This document shows positions 1 through 7,000 of a DNA stretch of 9,269 nt, in pieces. A model generated the notes under the pieces. The model saw nothing but the letters and a program-made list of their open reading frames with translations. It did no database searches and was not told where the DNA came from. The translations under genes and the position numbers were made by a program. Position 1 is the stretch's first letter. Every line of letters begins with the position of its first letter. Source of the DNA: Methanolinea sp. UBA477 (GTDB lineage Archaea > Halobacteriota > Methanomicrobia > Methanomicrobiales > Methanospirillaceae); assembly GCA_002509485.1 (NCBI GenBank), contig DAWO01000115.1, positions 1 to 9,269 on the forward strand. Reading direction: 5' to 3'.

Positions 1-200
1 TTGATCCAGAGGCTATCGAGTCCGATCTTGTAGCCGGTGAACTCCCCGCTGATGTATTCCATGTGCCTGATCTCGGCCTCCCGCCCCTGTGCCGGAACGA
101 CATAGACGACGTAGAGCGAAGCGGCGGCAGTGATGATAGCAAGGATTAAAATAAATCCGATAACCTCGGATAGTGCCGTCTCCTGCCACTCTGATGCCAT
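1..200 (-). CDS. Pilin-like secreted/surface protein, N-terminal fragment (runs off the left edge)
   Basis: The reverse strand reads from an ATG at 200 down to base 1 with no stop (66 complete codons). It starts MASEWQETALSEVIGFILIL, and a hydrophobic stretch continues to about residue 34 (ending YVVYVVP). The motif SEVIGFILILAII matches the N-terminal segment of archaeal type IV pilins and pilin-like proteins: a short polar leader, then a long hydrophobic helix that serves as both signal and assembly domain. After the helix the chain turns polar (PAQGREAEIRHMEYISGEF). This resembles the larger pilin-like proteins of methanogens and haloarchaea (DUF7289-type, from memory) more than a small pilin. 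It should sit on the cell surface, anchored or assembled through the helix. The C-terminal part is outside the window, so its function is open. A TATA-like box lies about 35 nt upstream. Confidence 0.72.
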   Translation of the reverse strand, partial: MASEWQETALSEVIGFILILAIITAAASLYVVYVVPAQGREAEIRHMEYISGEFTGYKIGLDSLWI

Positions 201-574
201 GATAGATAGTCCAGTATTTGGCAATTCATCATATAAAAGTATCAACACGGGCCATGATAGACGGGCTTTTTCCGACTTTCAGGCCCCTGGACAATCTGGC
301 CAGTCAGACTATCAGGAGCTGGAGAGATGGTTCCTGCTGGATTTAACACGGGATTTCCGACCCGGGCGGTGCTGGGCCTGCAACGTTCTGCTAACCCACC
401 TGCCCGAGGATTATCGGATGAGAGACACCGTCACAGACAGGGCACTGTACTGTCACGACTCTCTCAGGCGGCGCGGTCCCGTGAGACCGAAAGCCAGGCG
501 CTCGTAGTACTCAGGCTTATGCCCCCCAGGCAGGCGCTGACCCGGGCATTTTTTGGATCTCTCCGTGCAATTAG
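201..574. other. GC-rich intergenic stretch with hairpin and possible decayed reading frames; no convincing gene
   Basis: Apart from the pilin promoter, I see no gene I can support here. Visible structure on the plus strand: TGAGAGA (419-425) and TCTCTCA (460-466) form a 7-bp stem. Inside it, ACAG-A-CAG and CTG-TA-CTGT can pair around a GGCA loop. GGTC/GACC flank a small loop at about 475-488. CAGGCGCT occurs twice (495-502, 532-539), and GACCCGGGC twice (about 359-367, 539-547). A run of six T at 549-554 could end a plus-strand transcript. On the minus strand, short protein-like pieces appear in two frames between 551 and 391: one contains GGHKPEYYERLAFGLTG, the next contains VQCPVCDG before a stop at 391. 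This could be a decayed gene with a CxxC motif or a structured RNA. It does not match SRP RNA, RNase P RNA or tRNA as I know them. Confidence 0.4.
231..240 (-). promoter_or_regulatory. Probable TATA box for the pilin-like gene
   Basis: On the minus strand this reads ACTTTTATAT, a good archaeal box A. Its centre is about 35 nt upstream of the ATG at 200, so a transcript starting about 25 nt downstream would have a very short leader. There is no clear Shine-Dalgarno sequence between the box and the ATG, which fits that. The TATA call rests on sequence match and spacing only. Confidence 0.5.
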
Positions 575-634
575 CATTCGATATATCGAATAATCATTTT
601 ATATATTGAATGATCATTCTATCTAACGAATGAT
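575..634 (+). repeat. Three tandem 20-bp palindromic repeats: probable autoregulatory operator array of the MNT/HEPN operon
   Basis: Three head-to-tail units, each exactly 20 bp: cattcgatatatcgaataat (575-594), cattttatatattgaatgat (595-614) and cattctatctaacgaatgat (615-634). Each unit is a dyad of the form ATTC-N8-GAAT (the second has ATTT in the left arm). In unit 1 it is a perfect 16-bp palindrome (576-591). The unit 2/3 junction makes a second perfect palindrome, GAATGATCATTC (608-619). A 20-bp period is close to two helical turns, so dimers on all three units would lie on the same DNA face. The array covers the TATA box and the ATG at 630. The next gene begins with a winged-helix domain, so autorepression is the natural inference. 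Confidence 0.8.
598..605 (+). promoter_or_regulatory. TATA box of the MNT/HEPN operon, inside repeat unit 2
   Basis: TTTATATA is a near-ideal archaeal box A, centred about 28 nt before the ATG at 630. The predicted transcription start is therefore at or within a few bases of the start codon, making the mRNA leaderless. No Shine-Dalgarno sequence precedes the ATG. Because the box lies within repeat unit 2, a bound repressor would compete with TBP/TFB. Confidence 0.65.
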
Positions 635-1175
635 ATCCGAGTTCAACAAGTTTGCAGGAAACAAGATCCTGCACTGGCTTCTGATGAACCCAAATGCCAG
701 AATCTACATAAACGAGCTTGCAAGAGAGACTGGCAGTTCACCTTCAACAGTATTAAGGTACTCCCGCATTTTCATGGATGCAGGGATAGTCACCATACAA
801 AAGGTTGCAAATGCACACCTGATCATCCTCAATACCGACCATCCGGTAGTCAAAGAGTTAAAAAGATGCACAATTCTCCTTCTGCTGGATGAATACGGCA
901 TAAAGGACATTGCAGGAAATGCCATGTCGATCGCCTTGTACGGGAGTGCGGCATCGGGAACATTCAGTGAAGCGAGTGATATTGACATCCTGGTGGCGGG
1001 AACTGAGGAACAGGTCAACAGGGGCAAGATCCTGGAAATCCAGGAAAAAATCAGGAAAAATATCCAGCTTACGGTTATACCGTGGTACAGACTGGAAAAG
1101 ATGAAAAAGGAAAAAGATCCGTTTATCATGAGCCTGATCTGTAACCATATTCTTCTTTGTGGGATGGAGCTATGA
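630..1175 (+). CDS. Winged-helix/MNT nucleotidyltransferase, probable antitoxin and autorepressor of an MNT-HEPN pair
   Basis: 181 aa in two parts. Residues 1-70 form a winged helix-turn-helix (FNKFAGNKILHWLLMNPNAR, then YINELARETGSSPSTVLRYSR), the usual DNA-binding head of this archaeal family. Residues about 95-180 are a minimal nucleotidyltransferase of the DNA polymerase beta superfamily, with G105-S106 and the acidic pair D117/D119 in GSAASGTFSEASDIDILV. The usual third carboxylate strand reads IQLTVIPW, with no Asp at the expected place, so activity may be altered or lost. In characterised MntA/HepT pairs the MNT protein neutralises the HEPN toxin by adding AMP to it; whether this one does so is inference. 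The stop overlaps the next start by 4 nt (ATGA), so the two are translationally coupled. ATG 630 is favoured because the winged helix begins directly after it and the TATA spacing suits a leaderless start. Confidence 0.85.
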   Translation: MISEFNKFAGNKILHWLLMNPNARIYINELARETGSSPSTVLRYSRIFMDAGIVTIQKVANAHLIILNTDHPVVKELKRCTILLLLDEYGIKDIAGNAMSIALYGSAASGTFSEASDIDILVAGTEEQVNRGKILEIQEKIRKNIQLTVIPWYRLEKMKKEKDPFIMSLICNHILLCGMEL

Positions 1176-1588
1176 GACTGGATGAATGCCTGGCAAAAGG
1201 ACTGATCAGAAAGGATGATTCGGCAAAAGGCAGGGTTTTCACCTCAATCAAATCATCGAAAAGGTTCCTGAACGCAGCGAAAAAGAACCTGGAGATCGAT
1301 GAGCTTGAAATGACACAGATTGCTGCATACAACAGTGCCTTCCATAGTGCAAGATCAATACTTTTCAGCAAGGGATATATCGAAAGAAGCCATGGATGCC
1401 TTATATCGGCCTTGAAAGAACTCTCCTCCGACCAGCAACTTTCCTCATACCTCAGGACATTGGATAAACTCAGGCTTTCAAGGCACAATATCCAGTATGG
1501 CGGATCGCTGACAACTAAGGACGAAGCATCTTTTTCACTGGAATTTGCAGAAGATTTCCTCGGAATTGTTGAAAAGAAACTCAGTTAA
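1172..1588 (+). CDS. HEPN-domain protein (UPF0332-like), probable toxin partner of the MNT protein
   Basis: 138 aa, all helical in character. The core YNSAFHSARSILFSKG (residues 53-68), then SHGCLISAL and C-terminal RHNIQYGGSL (104-113), match the UPF0332 type of HEPN protein, where the family pattern is roughly YyaaFhaAraLL, ksH, then RnxadYG. HEPN proteins are often RNases or RNA-binding proteins and commonly pair with an MNT gene directly upstream, as here. The canonical R-x4-6-H RNase motif is not clear: R104-H105-N106 and Y109 occupy the conserved site, but there is no His after it. It may act differently from HepT-type RNases. I start it at ATG 1172, which overlaps the upstream stop as ATGA, rather than at an in-frame TTG at 1157. 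GGAG lies only 2 nt before the ATG, so translation probably depends on coupling. It ends 50 nt from the convergent cca gene. Confidence 0.82.
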   Translation: MRLDECLAKGLIRKDDSAKGRVFTSIKSSKRFLNAAKKNLEIDELEMTQIAAYNSAFHSARSILFSKGYIERSHGCLISALKELSSDQQLSSYLRTLDKLRLSRHNIQYGGSLTTKDEASFSLEFAEDFLGIVEKKLS

Positions 1589-1638
1589 GATACGTCCCAT
1601 GTCCGAGTTTCCCTGCTCGTGGCTGGAATGTATAACCC

Positions 1639-3033
1639 TTATTCAGCCCGGTCCTCGATGCCCTTCTGCAGGCGCCGTATCCTCATTCCCGGCGACTCGT
1701 ACCTGATAAACCGGGAGAGAAACGCTGCGAACCCCTCGCTCCAGCACTCATCATCGCGGTACACGTCCCAGTAGTCCACCTCCATGGTCCGCTTGACGTG
1801 CCTGCCAAGGCCCACGTCGAGCACCCGGTGGGACCTGAGGAGATCCTCGGCACGGGTATACGGGCGCTGGATCTCAACGATGTACTTGCCGTCCTCGATG
1901 TAGGGCCCGGCGAAGAGTTCCAGGTGCCGGGAATCCTCGTACTTGGAGATGAACTTCTCTGCATTGGCCGCGTTCCAGGCCGGGGGGCCGATATGCCTCC
2001 TGACTGGCGGAAGATCCTCGACGAAGAGCTCGAAGACGAGCATGCACCTGTCCGGGTGCATGGCACAGTCTGCCCGGTTCACGAAAAAATCGTTCCGCTT
2101 GAGCAGCGACCTGATCGCCACCGTGCTCCGCCGGAGCTGCGGGACGACGATATCCTCGATATATGGAGGGGTATCGAAGCAGATCGCGTAGATATGAGTC
2201 CCCCTCGCCTTCAATTCCCTGTCAAGCTCTTCCCGCGAGAGGACCCGTGCGTTCGCACGCTGGAAGAATTCGATCGACGGCCTCTCCAGGTATCCCCGTG
2301 CAAGCTCGACGAACTCGAACATCCGGGAGAGGGAGACCGATGCCGAGACGTTCCGTGCAGGATCGACAGGGTCGACGACCACGAGCGGCTCGGAAAAATC
2401 CTTTGTCCGGTGACCCTCGATATCGATGAGCGTTCCGGGCCGCCATCGCGACGCGGCCTCCAGGAGCGGGCGGAATCCGCCATGATGGAGTACCAGCAGT
2501 TCGCAGAGATATCCCGAGAACCCCTCGGTCATCTGGTCGGAGCCATAAACACCCCCCGCCTTGCAAAACTGCTTCATGAGGAGCACGTCATCGATATGCT
2601 CCTGGATCTTCTCCTGGATGTACCTCGTGTGGAACGGGGTCCGGTCGACCGCACTCTGGATCTGCCTGGCACTCTCCACCCGGTAGCAGGGGACGAGGTC
2701 CACGTCAAGGCCCTCGATGTGTGCATTGATGTAGGGGTGCTCGGCATACTTCTCGACCAGCGTTCCGGTGAAGGCCGCTGCCGTATCCCGTGCCAGGGCC
2801 AGACCCTCCTCCTCCAGCCTCTCGCGCGAGAGGGATGGGTCGAAGAGGAGAAAGATGTCCAGGTCCTTGTCACCCCGGACCCACGTGTTCCGGGCGACGG
2901 ATCCGACCACCATTGCCCGGACATGCCCGCTGCTCTCCACCAAATCCATTATTCGCCGTGCGACGTCGTTGATATGGGCCTGCTCTTCCTCGGAAGGCCG
3001 CAGTGAGAGAAGCACCTCCTCTTCCAGCGTCAC
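1639..3033 (-). CDS. cca: CCA tRNA nucleotidyltransferase, archaeal class I
   Basis: 464 aa, the normal length for the archaeal enzyme, which adds or repairs the 3' CCA end of tRNAs from CTP and ATP without a nucleic-acid template. The N-terminal catalytic core has G44-S45-V-A-R-N-T followed by D57 and D59 (GDKDLDIFLLF), and a third acidic position in EGLDVDLVPC (D110/D112). The central block KQFCKAGGVYGSDQMTEGFSGYLCELLV (residues 154-181) is a signature of archaeal CCA enzymes, and FHTRYIQ (134-140) precedes it. The start is GTG at 3033, whose GTGA overlaps the thpR stop, so the two are translationally coupled. GGTGG lies just upstream of the GTG. It is the second gene of a two-gene RNA-end-processing operon, and converges on the HEPN gene across 50 bp without an obvious terminator. 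Confidence 0.96.
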   Translation of the reverse strand: MTLEEEVLLSLRPSEEEQAHINDVARRIMDLVESSGHVRAMVVGSVARNTWVRGDKDLDIFLLFDPSLSRERLEEEGLALARDTAAAFTGTLVEKYAEHPYINAHIEGLDVDLVPCYRVESARQIQSAVDRTPFHTRYIQEKIQEHIDDVLLMKQFCKAGGVYGSDQMTEGFSGYLCELLVLHHGGFRPLLEAASRWRPGTLIDIEGHRTKDFSEPLVVVDPVDPARNVSASVSLSRMFEFVELARGYLERPSIEFFQRANARVLSREELDRELKARGTHIYAICFDTPPYIEDIVVPQLRRSTVAIRSLLKRNDFFVNRADCAMHPDRCMLVFELFVEDLPPVRRHIGPPAWNAANAEKFISKYEDSRHLELFAGPYIEDGKYIVEIQRPYTRAEDLLRSHRVLDVGLGRHVKRTMEVDYWDVYRDDECWSEGFAAFLSRFIRYESPGMRIRRLQKGIEDRAE

Positions 3034-3569
3034 CAGTCCACCACCATGACATCTTCGTATATGGCGCCGGATGGTGTAAGCGTGCTCTTTTTCAGGGAGA
3101 ATCCGTCTACCTTGAATCGTCCGTAACCGGCCGATTCCATCGGCCGGATCGCATCCAAAAGAGACGGATCGAACCTCTTTACCCGGGCGAGGGTGGCATG
3201 GGGACGGAATCTTCTCGACTCTTTCCGGATACCAAGCGGCTCGAGCGCATCCTCAATCTGCTCGTTCAGGGCAGCGCACCTCCCGCCGTCGACGACGTCA
3301 CACCAGACAACCCGTGGCCTTCGGCGGTTGTCGGCCGAGATTCCTGACACGCTGGCTTCAAATGGTCTGCCGGTTACAGATGCAAGGCGTTCCTGTATCG
3401 CCGGGACCATGTCCTCGTCCACTTCGCCGATGAATTTCAGGGTGATATGGATATTTTCGGGGCTGACGACAGAGAGCCTCGCCCTGCTCTTTGCAAGCAC
3501 CTCCTGTGAGCTCTTTAAAACCTCGCGCATCTCGGGAGGTAAGTCAATCGCGACGAACAGACGAACCAT
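3030..3569 (-). CDS. thpR: RNA 2',3'-cyclic phosphodiesterase (2'-5' RNA ligase family)
   Basis: 179 aa, the usual size for the LigT/ThpR branch of the 2H phosphoesterase superfamily. The two catalytic HxT motifs are present: H41-I-T43 (HITLKFIG) and H124-A-T126 (HATLARVK). The N-terminus VRLFVAIDLPPEMRE is also typical. Family members hydrolyse 2',3'-cyclic phosphate RNA ends to 2'-phosphomonoesters and can reversibly join tRNA half-molecules by a 2'-5' bond in vitro; the physiological substrate is unsettled. The start is well supported by a strong Shine-Dalgarno AGGAGG 5 nt upstream. It leads the operon with cca (4-nt overlap), a sensible partnership because both enzymes work on RNA 3' ends, although direct cooperation is inference. 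It is transcribed divergently from the nrd operon. Confidence 0.95.
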   Translation of the reverse strand: MVRLFVAIDLPPEMREVLKSSQEVLAKSRARLSVVSPENIHITLKFIGEVDEDMVPAIQERLASVTGRPFEASVSGISADNRRRPRVVWCDVVDGGRCAALNEQIEDALEPLGIRKESRRFRPHATLARVKRFDPSLLDAIRPMESAGYGRFKVDGFSLKKSTLTPSGAIYEDVMVVDW

Positions 3570-3574
3570 AAAAG

Positions 3575-3580
3575 CCTCCT
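3575..3580 (-). promoter_or_regulatory. Ribosome binding site of thpR
   Basis: The minus strand reads AGGAGGCTTTTATG, a full anti-SD match 5 nt before the ATG at 3569. This fixes the thpR start. Confidence 0.85.
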
Positions 3581-3741
3581 GTTAATATCTTCCCTGCACA
3601 TGATTCCGGTGAGTTCATGCCACATACACCTGCCCAATACAATATGGTTAAAACAAGCCTTTCATATACAATAAAGAAGCGAACAACAAATATTTTTTTG
3701 GGAAAAAACCATTATTGGATTGCACAACAGTGGGGGAAGAA
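3581..3741. promoter_or_regulatory. Divergent promoter region between thpR-cca and the nrd operon
   Basis: This is an AT-rich gap between divergent operons. For the plus-strand nrd operon, AAATATTT at 3688-3695 is a plausible TATA box about 50 nt before the ATG at 3742, leaving a leader of roughly 25 nt that contains the G-rich ribosome binding sequence GGGGGAAG. For the minus strand, candidates are CATATTGTATT (about 3636-3646) and TTGTATATG (about 3663-3671); neither is decisive. The T-run at 3693-3699 overlaps the plus-strand TATA candidate. I saw no clear NrdR-box-like palindrome. Confidence 0.45.
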
Positions 3742-4011
3742 ATGGCAGGTAACACGGAAGCAATTATATATACTCTCGAATTTTGTCCGAAATGTGAAAT
3801 ATTGAAGGAATATTTCAAAGCAAACCGGATCTCTTTTTCTGAACGGGATATGTCCAGCGCTGAATCACTGACGGATTTACGGGTTTCAGGCGTTTTCGTG
3901 ACCGAAGCCCCGGTCCTCCGGGTAGCGAACCAGTTCCTTACCCACACAGAGTTGTTCGTCGGCAACTCTGTCCATGAAGAGGTGGTAAAAGAACTGCTAG
4001 AGGGTTCCTGA
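3742..4011 (+). CDS. Glutaredoxin/NrdH-like redoxin, probable electron donor to NrdD
   Basis: 89 aa with a glutaredoxin fold pattern: a first strand EAIIYTLEF, then the dithiol C15-P-K-C18 and a helix ILKEYFKANRI. The segment VTEAPVLRV has P57 at the place of the cis-proline that contacts redoxin substrates. The chain ends in a helix (VHEEVVKELLEG). The stop overlaps the nrdD start (TGATG, 1 nt shared), so the two are made together. Work on the Methanosarcina barkeri class III reductase showed electrons reaching NrdD through a redoxin fed by ferredoxin, rather than from formate as in E. coli. By position and motif this protein is the likely counterpart. I start it at ATG 3742, after GGGGGAAG, because the redoxin fold begins there; an in-frame TTG at 3715 has no ribosome site. 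Confidence 0.85.
   Translation: MAGNTEAIIYTLEFCPKCEILKEYFKANRISFSERDMSSAESLTDLRVSGVFVTEAPVLRVANQFLTHTELFVGNSVHEEVVKELLEGS
4000..4004 (+). promoter_or_regulatory. Ribosome binding site of nrdD
   Basis: GAGGG lies 6 nt before the ATG at 4011 and inside the end of the redoxin gene. With the TGATG overlap it supports this nrdD start. Confidence 0.6.
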
Positions 4012-7000
4012 TGGCGAAGCGGGACTACCGGCAGACCACGCTCGAAGGGGTATTCATCTCCCCGATGCCCCAGGTCAGGACCACTGACGGCCATATACTG
4101 GAATGGGACCGGCAGAGGATCATCAAGCAGATAGTGGAAGAGACAAAACTCGTCGAGACCTTTTACGGGTACGAGAGCGCAACCGAGGAATGCGCACAGG
4201 AGGTCGCCCGGCTCGTGGAGCAGAGGATCCGGTCCCTGGGGATCCAAAGCCTCTCCGGACCCCTGATCCGTGAGATCGTGAATATCACCCTCCTCGAGAA
4301 GGGGATGGTCCAGTACCGGAATGTATGCACGAGGGTGGGGACGCCTGTATACGATGCACACGAGATCGACGTGGGAAGGGGTTTTGAAGCCAAGGACAAT
4401 GCAAATCTCCAGGAGAATGCCGAGACCTCGCACAAGAAGAAGGCAGACAAGATCAGCAAGGAGCAGTATCTCCTCCAGCTCCCCCCCCATCTCGCCGATC
4501 ACCACCTGTCCGGCGATATCCACATCCATGACCTGGAATACTTTGGTTCACGGCCGTTCTGCATCGATGGCAGCGCAATCATTCCTGCCGTCTCGGGGGG
4601 GCGGCACCTGGCAGTTCGGCCAGACGAGATGCAGTTCTCAGATGACACGTCTCTCCCCGGTGATCTCCAGGTCCTCACTCCCAGAGGATACAGGACCGTC
4701 CTGAAAGTGACACGGCGCAGGATTGGGAGCAGAGATCGGCTCCTGCAGATCCGCACGAGCTCGGGAAAAAGCATCCGGGTGACCGGGGAACATCGCATTC
4801 CCGTCCAGGACGACGGCATAAAGATCGTTCGTGCTGACAGCATCAGCAAAGGAGATATACTCCTTTCCCTGGAAGAAAACCCGGAGGTAAGAGGTGACCG
4901 GATCAGATCCATAGACCTCCTCCAGGAACTTATTGAACGGGTACCTGCTGAACTGCTTGAGGATGTCTATGTACGTGGAGCTGGTGGAATCTTCGCCCGC
5001 CTGCATGCTGGGGGCTGGACATACTCCCAGATCTCGCGGGAACTCGGAGTCGCGCACCAAAAACAGTGGTACCTTCGGGGAATCATGCCGGTGCCCGTAT
5101 TCCATGACCTCTGCAGGCTGTTTAACATAACAGAACTCTCCGGTATTCGCCTGGGTGTGAGAGGGAGCAGACATGATCTCCCGATTGTGCTTCCGTTTAC
5201 CGCACCGCTCATGCGGCTCCTCGGGTACTTCGTCTCCGAAGGAAATTACAACATCAGTAAGGGACAAAACTATAACCTCGCCATCACCGAGAACCACCAG
5301 TCGGGAGTGGTCATTGCCGATGTACAGTCAGTACTGAACTGCTATGCAACGCTTTCCGGCGGCGGACGCGATACAACTGAAATCTACGGAGTTCCTGTCA
5401 CCCGGAACCGGGCGATGCAGGTCCATTTCGGAGGGAAACTCGTATGGCTTCTCTTCCGTTACGTCTTTGGAATTCCTGAACGATCGGGGAACAAGCGTCT
5501 TCCCTGGATTGTCTGGAACCTTGACGATGATCTTCTGTCCGAATTCCTCTCTGCTCTCTTCACCGGTGACGGCTCAGCCTATTACCAGCCAGAGAAGTCA
5601 GATTGCATCGTGAACTATACCACCTCTTCCGAAACACTCCGCCAGGAACTCTCGGTCCTCCTTACATCCCTTGGTATGAGACCATACATTCTCGAACTGT
5701 ATTCCGGAGAAGATCGAACCGTCCTCTATCGTCTTCAGCTGAACGGTGCAGCCAACATCAGGAGATTCTCCCGGTACGCACGTTTCAACGACAGCAGACA
5801 GGTCCATATCGATTCCTTCCTGGCGAATGTGCAGTCGATCCAACATGCACCGAAACCAGAGAGGGTGACAGACGTTTCGGTGGTCGGGTCTGAAGACCCA
5901 TATGTCTACGATCTCTTCTTAGAGGGTGACGGCTCGGAGGAGAGTCATACGTTCTACATATCAGACGGGCTCCTCGTTCATAACTGCCAGGATTGGGACC
6001 TCCGCTACTTCTTCTACTACGGCCTGATGCCCGATGGAAACGGCACGAAAGCGTCTGTTGCAGGGCCGGCCATGAGGCCCGAGGTGGCGGTCCTCCACGC
6101 GGTCAAGGCCCTTGGAAGCGCCCAGACGAATTTTGCCGGCGGGCAGGGATACTACAATTTTCTCACGTTCCTGGCTCCCTACTTCACAGACATTCCGTAC
6201 GGGGAGATCAAGCAGCTGATGCAGATGTTTGTCTACGAGATGACACAGATGATGGTCGCACGCGGCGGCCAGCTGGTCTTCTCGTCGGTCCAGCTGAGCC
6301 CCGGGGTGCCATCCCTCTGGAGGGACAAACCATGTGTCTACAAGGGCAGGGTCTGGGACGGAACGTCGGGCCCGAAGAAGACCTACGGCGAGCTGGAACG
6401 CGAGGTGAGGCTGCTCTTCAAAGCCCTGATGGAAGTCATGATGGAGGGGGACTACTGGGGCAAGCCATTCAGCTTCCCGAAACCCGAGATCAGCATCGAA
6501 CCTGACTTCATGCAGGAGGACGAGGAATTCAACCGCGAGAATCCCGATCTTCCCACCTACCATGACCTGTACCTGCTCTCGTTCGAACTGGCGTCCAAGT
6601 TCGGAACACCGTACTATGACAACCAGATCCCACCCTACCGGGGGGCAGGCAAGGGAATCTCGTGCTACCAGTGCTGTGCATACCAGTTCTCTGCGGTAGC
6701 GGATGATGATGAGGAGTTCGATGAAAAACTGCTATTTACTGAAGGGAAACACTTCAGCATGGGGTCCTGGCAGGTGGTATCGCTGAACTGCCCGAGAGCC
6801 GCATACGAGGCTGACGGGGACGACGCACGCCTCTTTGCAGGCCTCCGCGCACTCATGGATGTATGCGTGGAGGTCTTCAGGATCAAGAGACGCTGGATGG
6901 AGCTCATCCGTGCCCACGGCAGGATGCCCTTTGCCATGCAACGGCCAAAGGACCCGGTGACCGGTGAACGCGGCCCGGTAGCGGTCGACCTTGACGGACT

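Noticed and set aside
201..574. Known structural RNA (tRNA, SRP RNA or RNase P RNA)
   Set aside because: No T-loop GGTTC, no SRP helix 8 signature, and no RNase P conserved blocks on either strand.
130..593. Two overlapping plus-strand open frames (130-507 and 327-593)
   Set aside because: The first begins inside the pilin-like gene on the other strand. Neither has a ribosome site, a promoter or a protein-like pattern along its length.
575..634. CRISPR array or other spacer-containing repeat
   Set aside because: The units are contiguous with no spacers, only three in number, diverged, and overlap a TATA box and start codon.
1798..3006. Long plus-strand open frame of 402 codons antisense to cca
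   Set aside because: Shadow of the high-GC cca gene. The minus strand has full CCA-enzyme motifs, while this frame is low-complexity with no recognisable fold or ribosome site.
3715..3741. TTG start at 3715 for the redoxin gene
   Set aside because: It adds nine residues before the redoxin fold and has no ribosome site; ATG 3742 has GGGGGAAG just upstream.
3648..4529. Minus-strand open frame of 293 codons across the redoxin gene and the start of nrdD
   Set aside because: It lies opposite two genes with clear family motifs and covers their promoter; no domain is recognisable.
4650..5984. Intein starting at Ser in SDDT-SLPGDLQVL instead of Cys184
   Set aside because: That boundary would leave about 30 extra residues (CIDGSAIIPAV onward) in the mature enzyme. 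Starting at C184 gives SRPF-CQDWDLRYF, restores the NrdD motif, and matches the N-terminal layout of archaeal polymerase-type inteins.
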